Shown here piece by piece: positions 19,737 to 29,500 of a DNA stretch of 64,000 bases; the stretch's first letter is position 1, and each line of letters begins with the position of its first letter. The stretch is from Pseudarthrobacter polychromogenes. Lineage in GTDB: Bacteria; Actinomycetota; Actinomycetes; Actinomycetales; Micrococcaceae. Both the position numbers and the translations under genes were made by a program. Location of the stretch: NCBI RefSeq assembly GCF_014644495.1, contig NZ_BMKU01000003.1, positions 306,690-370,689 of the forward strand, in the 5' to 3' direction. The notes beneath the pieces are model-generated. The model searched no databases. It saw only the letters and a list, made by a program, of their open reading frames with translations, and was not told the origin of the DNA.

Positions 19737-20873
19737 GTGACTTACGAGATCGAGATCGGCCGTGGCAAGCGTGGGCGTCGTGCCTACTCCCTGGATGACA
19801 TAGCAATCGTCCCTAACCGTCGTACCCGCGACCCCAAGGACGTCTCCGTCTCCTGGCAGATTGACGCCTACAAGTTCGACATGCCCGTCATTGCGGCGCC
19901 CATGGACTCGGCCATGTCCCCGCAGACTGCCATTGCACTGGGCAGGCTCGGCGGCCTCGGCGTCCTGGACCTTGAAGGCCTGTGGACCCGGTACGAGGAC
20001 CCGCAGCCCATCCTGGACGAGATCGGCGCGCTGGAGGATGAAACCAACAGCCCGGCTGTGACCGGCCGCATGCAGGAGCTGTACAAGGCGCCCATCCAGC
20101 CTGAGCTGATCACGTCCCGCCTGGCGGAGATCCGCGAGGCCGGCGTGACGGTGGCGGGATCCCTGACCCCGCAGCGCACCCAGGAGCACTACAAGACCGT
20201 GGTGGCCGCCGGCGTCGACATTTTTGTCATCCGTGGCACCACCGTGTCCGCCGAGCATGTCTCCAAGGACGACGAACCCCTGAACCTCAAGCAGTTCATC
20301 TACGAGCTGGATGTTCCCGTGATCGTGGGCGGTGCGGCCGGCTACACGCCCGCGCTGCACCTCATGCGCACCGGTGCCGCCGGTGTGCTGGTGGGCTTCG
20401 GCGGGGGCGCCACCACCACCACCCGCCGGGCGCTGGGCATCCATTCGCCCATGGCATCCGCCATTTCCGACGTCGCTGCCGCCCGCCGCGACTACATGGA
20501 CGAGTCCGGTGGGCGTTACGTCCATGTCATCGCCGACGGCGGCATGGGCTCCTCGGGAGACATCGTCAAGGCGATTGCCATGGGAGCCGACGCCGTGATG
20601 TTGGGCAGCGCCCTGGCGCGGGCCGAAGAGGCGCCGGGCAAGGGATGGCACTGGGGCCAGGAAGCCCACCACCTCGAACTTCCCCGTGGCGACCGCGCCA
20701 ACGTGGGCACCGTGGGACCGCTGGAGGAAGTGCTCTTCGGGCCGGGCCACCACACCAACGGAACCTCCAACCTCATTGGCGCCCTGCGCCGCTCCATGGC
20801 GACCACCGGCTACTCGGACCTGAAGGAATTCCAGCGGGTCGACGTCGTGGTTTCCCCGTACTCCGGAAACTGA
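19737..20873 (+). CDS. guaB3: GuaB3-family IMP dehydrogenase-related protein
   Basis: A 378-residue IMPDH/GMPR-fold barrel without CBS domains. It opens YEIEIGRGKRGRRAYSLDDI, the actinobacterial GuaB3 signature, with IADGGMGSSGDIVKAIAMGA for phosphate binding. The loop that holds the catalytic cysteine in GuaB reads GFGGGATTTTR here (residues 220-230) and no cysteine is seen anywhere in the chain. The family is common in actinobacteria and cyanobacteria; true IMPDH activity is therefore unlikely, and a GMP-reductase-like or regulatory role is possible. It starts at GTG 19737 behind a leaderless-type -10 box. Confidence 0.9.
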   Translation: MTYEIEIGRGKRGRRAYSLDDIAIVPNRRTRDPKDVSVSWQIDAYKFDMPVIAAPMDSAMSPQTAIALGRLGGLGVLDLEGLWTRYEDPQPILDEIGALEDETNSPAVTGRMQELYKAPIQPELITSRLAEIREAGVTVAGSLTPQRTQEHYKTVVAAGVDIFVIRGTTVSAEHVSKDDEPLNLKQFIYELDVPVIVGGAAGYTPALHLMRTGAAGVLVGFGGGATTTTRRALGIHSPMASAISDVAAARRDYMDESGGRYVHVIADGGMGSSGDIVKAIAMGADAVMLGSALARAEEAPGKGWHWGQEAHHLELPRGDRANVGTVGPLEEVLFGPGHHTNGTSNLIGALRRSMATTGYSDLKEFQRVDVVVSPYSGN

Positions 20874-20890
20874 CGCTCTCCCCTTGGAAC

Positions 20891-20931
20891 CAGGAGGGCG
20901 GCTGCGGCGGCATCCAGCCGCTGCCCTCCTG
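20891..20931 (+). terminator. probable guaB3 terminator
   Basis: An imperfect inverted repeat: CAGGAGGGC plus GGCTG on the left and their complement, with a two-base bulge, on the right. It starts about 18 bases after the guaB3 stop. There is no T tract. Confidence 0.5.
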
Positions 20932-20996
20932 CCCAAGCGTGCCGCAAGCAAGTAGGGTGGTTTTACTACCGGCACTTGAGGCACTGGAGGCGTTCA

Positions 20997-22736
20997 ATGA
21001 AGAATTTTCCTGTTAACGGCGGGGCCCTTGGCCCGGAAGCCAGGGAAGCATCCATCCAACGGCTGCGCGCCACGGCGGACCCCGGCCAGGAACTGGACAT
21101 CCTCATCGTCGGCGGCGGCATCGTTGGCACCGGGGCAGCACTGGACGCCGTCACCCGCGGCCTCAGCGTCGGCATCGTTGAAGCGAACGACTGGGCTGCC
21201 GGTACGTCCTCCCGGTCATCGAAACTCATCCACGGCGGCCTCCGCTACCTGGAGATGCTCGATTTCGGCCTCGTAAAGGAAGCGCTGCAGGAGCGGGGAC
21301 TGCTGCTCTCCGAACTGGCGCCGCACCTGGCCCGGCCCGTGCCCTTCCTGTATCCGCTGACCAAGCCCTTCCTCGAACGGCCCTACGTCGGCGCCGGAAT
21401 CGCGCTCTACGACGTCCTGTCGGTGTCCGGCGGCCACAGCCGGGGAGTGCCGTTCCACAAGCACCTCAGCAAACGGGGCACCCTGCGTGCTGCCCCCAGC
21501 CTCAAGAACGACGCCTTCGTGGGCTCCATCCGCTACTACGACGGCCAGGTGGATGACGCGAAGTACTGCGCCAACCTGGTCCGGACCGCCGCCTACTATG
21601 GCGCCCATGCCGTCAACCAGATGAAGGTGGTGGATTTCCTCCGCGAAGGCGAACGGGTGGTGGGCGCAAAGGTCGTCAACCATGAGGACGGGACCGAGTT
21701 CAACATCCGCGCCAAGCAGGTCATCAACGCCACCGGGGTGTGGACGGACGAAACCCAGGCCATGGTGACCGACCGCGGCCAGTTGAAGGTCCGTGCCTCC
21801 AAGGGCATCCACCTGGTGGTACCGCGGGACCGTTTCCAGTCCACTGTCGGCCTGATCCTGCGCACCGAAAAGTCCGTGCTGTTCGTCATTCCATGGGGCC
21901 GGCACTGGATCATCGGCACCACGGACACCGACTGGAACCTGGACAAAGCCCATCCGGCTGCCTCCAGCAAGGACATCGACTACATCCTGGACCACGTCAA
22001 CAAGGTCCTTAAGCGGCCGCTGACCCGCGAAGATGTTGAGGGCGTCTACGCCGGCCTGCGCCCGCTGCTCGCCGGGGAAAACGACTCCACTGCCAAGCTG
22101 TCCCGTGAACACGTGGTGGCCCATCCCGTTCCCGGCCTGGTGGTGGTGGCCGGCGGAAAGTGGACCACCTACCGGGTCATGGCCAAGGACGCGGTGGACG
22201 AGGCCACCCGCACCATGGACGAGCGGGTCCCGCCCAGCTGCACGGAAACCATTCCGCTGCTGGGCGCCAGCGGTTTCAGGGCAGCCTGGAACCGCCGCAA
22301 CCGGACCGCCGAGGAGTCCGGCGTGCATGTTGCGCGGGTTGAGCACTTGCTGAACCGCTATGGATCCATGACCTCCGAGGTCCTGTCCATCATCGAGGAG
22401 AATCCGGCCCTCGCGGAGCCCCTTCCGGGCGCCGACGACTACCTCCAGGCCGAGGCCGTCTACGCCGCAACCCATGAGGGCGCCCGCCACGTCCATGATG
22501 TGCTGACCCGAAGGACACGGATTTCCATCGAAGCCTGGGACCGCGGAGTGTCCGCTGTTCCTGTTGTCGCTAAACTAATGGGTGACGTCCTTGGCTGGAG
22601 TGACGCCCAGCGTGAAAACGAAGTGCGGCACTACATTGCACGGGTGGAGGCCGAACGCCTCAGCCAACAACAGCCGGACGACGAATCCGCAGACGCCGCC
22701 CGCCTGGGCGTGGAAGACATCGTGCCCCTGCGCTGA
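20997..22736 (+). CDS. glpD: aerobic glycerol-3-phosphate dehydrogenase
   Basis: A 579-residue FAD enzyme that oxidises glycerol-3-phosphate to dihydroxyacetone phosphate at the membrane and passes electrons to quinone. The FAD motif DILIVGGGIVGTGAALDA lies near residue 40, followed by the family motif SSKLIHGGLRYLE, then IIGTTDTDW, YAGLRPLL and VVVAGGKWTTYR. The C-terminal DAO_C domain runs from about 430. ATG 20997 has GGAGG seven bases upstream; an in-frame upstream codon is less likely. The PTS EIIA gene follows after 41 bp in the same direction. Confidence 0.95.
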   Translation: MKNFPVNGGALGPEAREASIQRLRATADPGQELDILIVGGGIVGTGAALDAVTRGLSVGIVEANDWAAGTSSRSSKLIHGGLRYLEMLDFGLVKEALQERGLLLSELAPHLARPVPFLYPLTKPFLERPYVGAGIALYDVLSVSGGHSRGVPFHKHLSKRGTLRAAPSLKNDAFVGSIRYYDGQVDDAKYCANLVRTAAYYGAHAVNQMKVVDFLREGERVVGAKVVNHEDGTEFNIRAKQVINATGVWTDETQAMVTDRGQLKVRASKGIHLVVPRDRFQSTVGLILRTEKSVLFVIPWGRHWIIGTTDTDWNLDKAHPAASSKDIDYILDHVNKVLKRPLTREDVEGVYAGLRPLLAGENDSTAKLSREHVVAHPVPGLVVVAGGKWTTYRVMAKDAVDEATRTMDERVPPSCTETIPLLGASGFRAAWNRRNRTAEESGVHVARVEHLLNRYGSMTSEVLSIIEENPALAEPLPGADDYLQAEAVYAATHEGARHVHDVLTRRTRISIEAWDRGVSAVPVVAKLMGDVLGWSDAQRENEVRHYIARVEAERLSQQQPDDESADAARLGVEDIVPLR

Positions 22737-22777
22737 GGGATTCACGGCACCAGCAACGCTGACTGAAGGGATACGCC

Positions 22778-23266
22778 TTGGCGGAACCACTTGACCGGTA
22801 CGATGCCGAGCTCACCACGCCCGATATGGTGATTTTGGAATTGGAGGCTAAGGACAAGGTCGACGCCGCTACCCAGCTCGCCAAGCGGCTGCATGCCGCC
22901 GGGCGTATCTCGGACCTGGACGGGTTCCTCAAGCATGTGAACGCCCGGGAACACCAGCTGGCTACGGGACTGCCGGGCGGCATCGGCCTGCCGCACGCCC
23001 GCAGCGAGTTCGTCTCCCGCACCTCGATCGCGGTAGGAATCACCAAATACGGGCACGCCCTCGATTTCGGTGCCGCGGACGGTCCGGCAACGGTGATCCT
23101 GCTGATTGCCACCCCGGCGAGTTCGTTCTCCGACCACCTTGAGGTCCTGGCAACGCTGGCCCGGTCCCTCTCCAAGGAATCGTTCCGGGAGTCGCTGCGC
23201 CGGGCCTACGATCCCGACATGATCGCCGAACTCATCAACTCGAGCCTGGTGTTCTTCGATCACTGA
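22778..23266 (+). CDS. PTS EIIA component, fructose/mannitol type, stand-alone
   Basis: A 162-residue protein containing only the EIIA type-2 domain. The phospho-accepting histidine is H73 in GLPGGIGLPHARSEF. In full systems EIIA takes phosphate from HPr and gives it to EIIB; no EIIB, EIIC or HPr gene is nearby. The start TTG 22778 has GAAGGG upstream. It is 41 bp behind glpD and likely in one operon, which hints at a regulatory link between PTS state and glycerol use. That link is inference. Confidence 0.85.
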   Translation: MAEPLDRYDAELTTPDMVILELEAKDKVDAATQLAKRLHAAGRISDLDGFLKHVNAREHQLATGLPGGIGLPHARSEFVSRTSIAVGITKYGHALDFGAADGPATVILLIATPASSFSDHLEVLATLARSLSKESFRESLRRAYDPDMIAELINSSLVFFDH

Positions 23267-23358
23267 CCCGACTGCGGCACCGGTCCGGCGAGGAGCCAGG
23301 ACCCCGGCTCTGGCCTCGCGTTTAGTTGTTCTACAGCGCTACGAAGTACGGTTAAGAC

Positions 23359-24195
23359 GTGTGGAAAACAGCCCTTAAGCCCCGATGGATCGCCGGTTTT
23401 GTCTTCGCGATCGCTGTTTCCGGGGTCTTCGTGTTGCTGAGCCAGTGGCAGTTCGGGCGCTCCACCCAGCCTGAAGTGCCCACGAACCCGGCCACCGAGC
23501 AGGTCCAGCCGCTAACGGACACCCTCCAGCCGGGCGAGTTCTTCCACGGAACCGACGCGGACCAGATGGTCTCGGCGCAGGGATCCTATGACCCCGCAAA
23601 ACAGCTCCTGGTACCGGGGCGGCTGCATGACGGCAAGACAGGCTACTGGGTGGTGTCCGCGTTCGCCGTCGACGGGGCACCGGCCCTGACCGGCGCCGCA
23701 GCCTCACCGCAGACCTGGATCCCGGTGGCCCGCGGCTGGGTGGCGGAACCCGGCGATGCCCCAGCACCGCCGTCGGGCACCCTTGAACTGATCGGGCGGC
23801 TGCTGCCGTCCGAGGCGCCCGTCCCGGGAACGGCACCCAATCCAGGTGAGGCGACGGCGGTGTCCGTGGCAGAGCTGATCAACTACTGGGAGGTCAGCAG
23901 CTACCCCGGATTCGTGGCCGCCACCGCCGAAGTAGCCGACGGCGTGGACCTCAGCGCCGCCGCGGTGCCGGGCGAACTCCTTCCCCTGGACATCGGCCCG
24001 CAGCCGCCCGCCCAGCAGATCAACTGGCTCAACCTCTTCTACTCGCTCGAGTGGGTGGTCTTCGCCGGCTTCGCCCTCTTCATCTGGTGGCGGCTCGTGA
24101 AGGACGACTACCACCGCGACCTTGAGGAAAGCCTCGAGGACAGCGATGAAGACAACCAGCACCCAGAACACAACGAGCAAAAGGTACAGCCATGA
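23359..24195 (+). CDS. SURF1-family cytochrome oxidase assembly protein
   Basis: A 278-residue membrane protein with an N-terminal helix (about 10-30), an external domain and a C-terminal helix (about 230-252), the standard SURF1 plan. Family motifs are visible: LSQWQFGRS after the first helix and QQINWLNLFYSLEWVVFAGF before the last. SURF1 helps insert haem into the aa3 oxidase. The tail is acidic and cytoplasmic. GTG 23359 lies six bases after TACGGT (23347-23352), so the message is probably leaderless. Its stop overlaps the DUF3817 start by four bases. Confidence 0.85.
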   Translation: MWKTALKPRWIAGFVFAIAVSGVFVLLSQWQFGRSTQPEVPTNPATEQVQPLTDTLQPGEFFHGTDADQMVSAQGSYDPAKQLLVPGRLHDGKTGYWVVSAFAVDGAPALTGAAASPQTWIPVARGWVAEPGDAPAPPSGTLELIGRLLPSEAPVPGTAPNPGEATAVSVAELINYWEVSSYPGFVAATAEVADGVDLSAAAVPGELLPLDIGPQPPAQQINWLNLFYSLEWVVFAGFALFIWWRLVKDDYHRDLEESLEDSDEDNQHPEHNEQKVQP

Positions 24196-24722
24196 TTGAC
24201 CCTAAACCGGCAAACCCAGCAGCCGCCGCAGGCACTGACGCAGGCATAAATGCAGGCCCTAAAGCGGGCGGCAAGAAGCGCCGTTTTGGCGGAACCGAGG
24301 CCCAGATCCGCTCGGCCCTGAAGTTCTACAAGGTGCTGGCCTACCTCACCGGTGGCATGCTGCTGCTGCTGTGCGCCGAACTGGTTGCCCGCTACGGGTT
24401 CGGGCAGTACCTCTTCGCCGGGGGAACCAATGCCGTCACTGGCCAGCCCTTCGGGTTCGGCTTCGCAGATGCCGAACCTCCGGGAGTCCTGGGCGGCGTC
24501 AACCTGTCCGTAGCTGTCCTGATTGTTCACGGCTGGATGTACGTGGTGTACCTGATGTCCAACTTCCGGCTCTGGGCGCTGATGCGCTGGCCGTTCCTCA
24601 AGCTGATCCTGCTGGCCCTCGGCGGCGTGGTCCCTTTCCTCTCCTTCATCGTTGAAAAGAAGTTCCACGCCGAGGTGGAAGCCGAGCTCGCGGCGAACCC
24701 CCAGGCACCCCAGCGCTACTGA
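24192..24722 (+). CDS. DUF3817 membrane protein
   Basis: A 176-residue protein. After a 35-residue polar N-terminus, three or four helices follow: KFYKVLAYLTGGMLLLLCAE, VLIVHGWMYVVYLMSNFRLW and ILLALGGVVPFLSFIVEKKF. The HGWMYVVY and FLSFIVEKKF motifs are the family marks of DUF3817. Function is unknown. It is coupled to SURF1 by an ATGA overlap, so a role in membrane or respiratory assembly is possible. It precedes guaA, as I recall for other actinobacteria. Confidence 0.8.
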   Translation: MIDPKPANPAAAAGTDAGINAGPKAGGKKRRFGGTEAQIRSALKFYKVLAYLTGGMLLLLCAELVARYGFGQYLFAGGTNAVTGQPFGFGFADAEPPGVLGGVNLSVAVLIVHGWMYVVYLMSNFRLWALMRWPFLKLILLALGGVVPFLSFIVEKKFHAEVEAELAANPQAPQRY

Positions 24723-24808
24723 CCGGTTGTCAGGCGGGAATGCGGGCGCTGACAGTTCGCTCCGTCACAGCCCGGCTTCTCAAGATGCGCCGGTGCAACG
24801 GCGCCCAG

Positions 24809-24814
24809 TAGGCT
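24809..24814 (+). promoter_or_regulatory. guaA -10 box, leaderless
   Basis: TAGGCT, six bases before GTG 24821. No ribosome-binding site lies between. Confidence 0.65.
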
Positions 24815-24820
24815 AGTACG

Positions 24821-26410
24821 GTGACTACTCCCACTGCATCCCAGACTTCCCAGAAGCCGGTGCTGGTTGTTGACTACGGTGCCCAGTACGCGCAGCTTAT
24901 TGCCCGCCGCGTCCGGGAAGCGAATGTGTATTCGGAAGTGGTTCCGCATACCTACACAACCGAGCAGCTCCTGGCCAAGAACCCCGCCGCCATCATCCTT
25001 TCGGGCGGCCCCTCGAGTGTCTACGCCGACGGCGCCCCCCGCGTCGGTGCCGACCTCTTCGAAGCCGGCGTCCCCGTCTTCGGCATCTGCTACGGCTTCC
25101 AGGCAATGGCCAACGCCCTCGGGGGCAAGGTGGACAGGACCGGGCTGCGGGAGTACGGCTCCACTGAAACCACCATCCTTGGCGAGGGCCGTTCCGTGCT
25201 GGAGGGCATGCCCCAGCACCAGAACACCTGGATGAGCCACGGCGATTCCGTCCACGAGGCGCCGGAGGGCTTCGAGGTCCTTGCGACGACGGCGGGCGCC
25301 GAAGTGGCTGCCTTCGCCAACGAGGAAAAAGGCCTGTTCGGAGTGCAGTGGCACCCCGAAGTGAAGCACTCCGCTTACGGTCAGCAGGTCCTGGAGAACT
25401 TCCTCTTCAAGGGCGCCAAGCTGGAACCCAACTGGACCACGGGCAACATCCTCGACGAGCAGGTGGAGCGGATCCGGAAGCAGGTCGGCGACGCCCGGGT
25501 CATCTGCGGCCTCTCCGGGGGAGTGGACTCCGCTGTCGCCGCCGCACTTGTCCAGCGCGCCGTCGGGGACCAGCTCACCTGTGTGTTCGTGGACCACGGC
25601 CTGCTGCGCGAGGGCGAAGCCGAACAGGTGGAGCGCGACTTCGTGGCGGCCACCGGCGTGAAGCTGTATGTCGCCAACGAACAGGAACGCTTCCTGTCCG
25701 CCCTGGCCGGCGTGAGCGATCCCGAAACCAAGCGCAAGATCATCGGCCGCGAATTCATCCGCGCCTTCGAAGAAGCTGAACTTGCCATCATCGCCGAGGC
25801 TGCAGCCCACGGTGAGAAGATCAAGTTCCTGGTCCAGGGCACCCTCTACCCGGACGTCGTCGAATCCGGGGGCGGCGAAGGTGCGGCGAACATCAAGAGC
25901 CACCACAACGTGGGCGGCCTTCCCGAGGACCTGCAGTTCGAACTCGTTGAACCCCTGCGTGCACTCTTCAAGGACGAGGTCCGCGCCGTCGGAGCCCAGC
26001 TTGGCCTGCCGCAGGAGATCGTTGGCCGCCAGCCCTTCCCCGGCCCCGGCCTCGGCATCCGCATCGTCGGCGAGGTCACCAAGGAACGGCTCGACCTGCT
26101 GCGCAAGGCCGACGCAATCGCCCGCGCCGAGCTCACCGCAGCCGGCCTGGACAGCGAAGTCTGGCAGATGCCGGTCGTCCTGCTGGCGGATGTCCGCAGC
26201 GTGGGCGTCATGGGTGACGGCCGCACCTACGGCCACCCGATCGTGCTCCGTCCGGTCTCCTCCGAGGACGCCATGACGGCGGACTGGTCACGGCTCCCGT
26301 ACGAGCTGCTGGCCCGGATCTCCAATCGGATCACCAACGAGGTGGAGGGCGTGAACCGTGTGGTGCTGGACGTCACCAGCAAGCCGCCGGGAACCATCGA
26401 GTGGGAATAG
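24821..26410 (+). CDS. guaA: GMP synthase (glutamine-hydrolysing)
   Basis: A 529-residue enzyme that aminates XMP to GMP with ATP and glutamine. The class I glutaminase domain has nucleophile C90 in GICYGFQ and its partners in QWHPE (H178, E180). The ATP pyrophosphatase domain has the P-loop LSGGVDSAV (231-239). The dimerisation domain closes with KPPGTIEWE. All parts are intact. It starts at GTG 24821 behind a leaderless-type -10 and ends at a clear terminator. With guaB it completes IMP to GMP in this window. Confidence 0.97.
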   Translation: MTTPTASQTSQKPVLVVDYGAQYAQLIARRVREANVYSEVVPHTYTTEQLLAKNPAAIILSGGPSSVYADGAPRVGADLFEAGVPVFGICYGFQAMANALGGKVDRTGLREYGSTETTILGEGRSVLEGMPQHQNTWMSHGDSVHEAPEGFEVLATTAGAEVAAFANEEKGLFGVQWHPEVKHSAYGQQVLENFLFKGAKLEPNWTTGNILDEQVERIRKQVGDARVICGLSGGVDSAVAAALVQRAVGDQLTCVFVDHGLLREGEAEQVERDFVAATGVKLYVANEQERFLSALAGVSDPETKRKIIGREFIRAFEEAELAIIAEAAAHGEKIKFLVQGTLYPDVVESGGGEGAANIKSHHNVGGLPEDLQFELVEPLRALFKDEVRAVGAQLGLPQEIVGRQPFPGPGLGIRIVGEVTKERLDLLRKADAIARAELTAAGLDSEVWQMPVVLLADVRSVGVMGDGRTYGHPIVLRPVSSEDAMTADWSRLPYELLARISNRITNEVEGVNRVVLDVTSKPPGTIEWE

Positions 26411-26417
26411 CATCCTG

Positions 26418-26450
26418 AGTGGCCGGCTTCCGCCAAGGGAGCCGGCCACT
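26418..26450 (+). terminator. guaA terminator
   Basis: Perfect 11-bp arms (26418-26428 and 26440-26450) around an 11-base loop, eight bases after the stop codon. There is no T tract. Confidence 0.7.
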
Positions 26451-26527
26451 GGTGTTCCCGGGGCAAAAACCTCCGCAAATTAGGCCCATCACGTGTTGCG
26501 GTCTCTCAGTCCCGCCGTCTTAGCGGC

Positions 26528-26533
26528 TACGCT
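26528..26533 (+). promoter_or_regulatory. -10 box of the helicase-like gene
   Basis: TACGCT, seven bases before ATG 26541. This supports the chosen start and a leaderless message. Confidence 0.5.
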
Positions 26534-26540
26534 CGAACGT

Positions 26541-29500
26541 ATGCCGGTATGGTCCAGGACGTCACGTGCAAACGCAGAAAAGAAGGCAGAAGTGTCAGTT
26601 GGTCAAGGCCACCCGGAGGGCTCCGAGGAGCTCCGCAAATGGCTGTCCGGGCTCAAGCCCGTTACCGGGGCAGACACGATGCTGCGCTTCACCAAAACGC
26701 CTGAAGGCTCCATCGACCTGACGCACGCGCACCCGTCCGGCCTGGCCCAGCTGATGGCCGGGCGCAAGACGCGCCTCTCCACCCTGATCCGGGACCGGCA
26801 GCAGTACGTGGTGGCAGCCCGGGCTTCCCGGAACATCCGCTCGAAGATTTTCGAGCTGGCCAACGACCGCGGCATCGACGCCGGCTACCTCTCTGCCGGC
26901 ACCGTTGTGTGGACGTCCGCCGTGGGCGGCAAACCGCAGCGCATCTCGGCGCCGGTCATGCTCACCGCCATTTCGCTGACCGTCCGGCCCGGGGAGGACG
27001 ACTACGAACTCCAGCTGACGGAGCAGGCGCATATCAACCCCGCGCTGGTGCGGCACCTGAAGAACATCCACGGCATCGTCTTCGACGTCAACGCCGTCAC
27101 CCGGCTGGCCTACAGCACTGCCCGTTTCGATCCGCAGCCCGTCCTGGACCGGCTGGGCACCCTGATCAGGCCCATCCATGGCGCCGAGGCCCAGCACAAC
27201 CTGCTGGTCTCCACCTTCGCCGACCTCTCCGGCAACCTGGACGACCCCTGGATCAACGACTCCAACCCGCTTATTTCCGCCCTGGCCACTGCGGGCGGCG
27301 GCGAAATGGTGGACGTGGAGCAGCCGGACCCCTCCCGCTTCCCTTCCCTGGACACCAGGCACCCCAAGGACGAGCTGCTTCTGCTGGACGCGGACACCGA
27401 CCAGCAGTACGTCATTGATGCTGCCCGTGCCGGCGACTCGCTGGTTGTCAGCAGCCCGCCGGGTACCGGCCAGACGCAGACTGCCATCAACACCATCGGT
27501 GCGCTGGTGGATGCCGGAAAGACTGTCCTGGTGGTCGGGGACCGCCGTGCCAGCCTCAACGAAGTGTCCGGCCAGCTGGAAGGCCTGGGCCTGGAGTCCA
27601 TCCTGTTCCAGCTGTCAGGGAACGTCACCGCCCAGCAGCTCAAGGCCCAGCTGGTCCGTGCGATTGTCCGCAACGAAAAGTCGCTGGAACCCCAGCTCGG
27701 AAACCTCCACACCACGTTGACCGAGCACCGCCACGCCCTGATGGACCATGTGGCCTCGCTCCACAACGTCCGCCAGCGGTGGGGATGCTCGCCGTACCAG
27801 GCCATGCAGTCGCTGGCGGAGCTGACGTCAATCCACCCGGCGCCGGCCACCACGGTGCGGCTGAAGCGGAGCGTCCTGGACAACATCCGGGACCGTGAGG
27901 AGCTTGCCAGCCGGCTCAAGCGTGCGGCGGAGCTGGGCAGCTTCAGCAAGGCATCAACCGCCAGCCCGTGGCACGGCGCCCGGCTGCTGACGCGGAAGGA
28001 GACCGAGGAAGCCCAGGAGCTGGTCCGCTCCGTGGAGAAGAGCCTGCCCGTCCTCCGCGACCGCATGAAGGCAGTAGCCGAGCACGCGGAGATCCGGCTC
28101 GGTACCTCCTTCGCCGAGTGGGGCGAGCAGCTCGAGCTCCTGGTGGCGGTACGCGGAAGCCTGGACAAGTTCACCCCGGACATCTTCGACCGTCCGGTCA
28201 CCGACCTCATTTCGGCTACCGCGCCCTCATCCTGGCGCAAGGAACGCGGCATCGACATGACGTCCATGCAGCGCTCAAGGCTGCGCAGGGTGGCGAAGGA
28301 GTACGTCAGGCCCGGAGTCCACATCGCCGACCTTCACACGTCGCTGCTCCTGGTCCAGGAGCAGCGGGCGCTGTGGGCAGGCTATGCCACCACGCAGCGG
28401 CATCCCGCCGTTCCGTCGGGGCTCGCCGAAATGAATGCGATGTACAGGTCCCTGGACAGCGACCTGTCCCGCCTGGGGGAGGCCCTTCGGCACACGGCGG
28501 CGGGCGGCTCGCTCGCCACGGTCCGGTACGAGGAGCTGATGGAGCGCCTTGAACGGCTGGTGGCGGACACCGACACCCTGAAGACACTTCCGGAGCGCAC
28601 GCTTCTGGTGGAGAACATGCGTGAGCACGGCCTGGGCGAGCTCCTCGCCGACCTCGCGGAGCGGGAAGTTCCGGCCGGCTCGGTTGCCGCCGAGCTTGAA
28701 CTCGCGTGGTGGCAGTCGGCGCTCGAGGCAATGATCAGCGGCGACGACTACCTGGCAATGTCCGACGGCGACGCCCTCCGCAGGCTGGAGGCCGAGTACC
28801 GCCTGGCTGACAACGCCCATATCGCCAGCGGTGCCGCGCGCCTTCGCTGGGACCTCGCAGAGCGCTGGCGCAGCGCCCTCGCCGCCCACCCCCGCCAGGC
28901 GGATCTCCTCCGGAGCCTGCTCAAGGACGGCCGGGTATCCCTGCCGTCGCTGACGGCCCAGGCACCGGAACTGATCGGCACGCTGGTCCCGGTCTGGTCC
29001 GTCAGCCCCTACCTGATGACCGGCCTGCTGCCGGCGGAACAGCGCTTCGACGCCGTCGTCATCCTGGACGCAGAAGCGACGTCCCTCCAGGCTGTGCTGC
29101 CGTCCGTGGCCCGGGCCAAACAAGTCATCGCGTTCGGTGATGCGCGGATCGCCAGCCCCCGGACTTTCACGGTGGGAGTGGAAAGGCTCGCACCCGGAGA
29201 ATCAGCGCACCACCGCGTGGACAGTGCTTTCAGCGCACTGTCGCAGGTGCTTCCTGTGTGGCGGCTCAACTTCGTGTACCGTGCGGTGGACGAAGACCTT
29301 GTGCTGCAGCTCAGCAAGAATTTTTACGACGGCGGCCTGCGGCGGCTGCCGGAAGGCCAGTCCGCCACCGGGCTGGACCGTTCCCTCCTGGTTGAATACC
29401 TTCCCGACGGAACCGGGTTGCCGAGCGCCGACCACGAAGGCGTCGAATCCGTGGTGGCGGAAGTCAACCGCGTTGTCCAGTTGGTCTTCGAGCACGCAAG

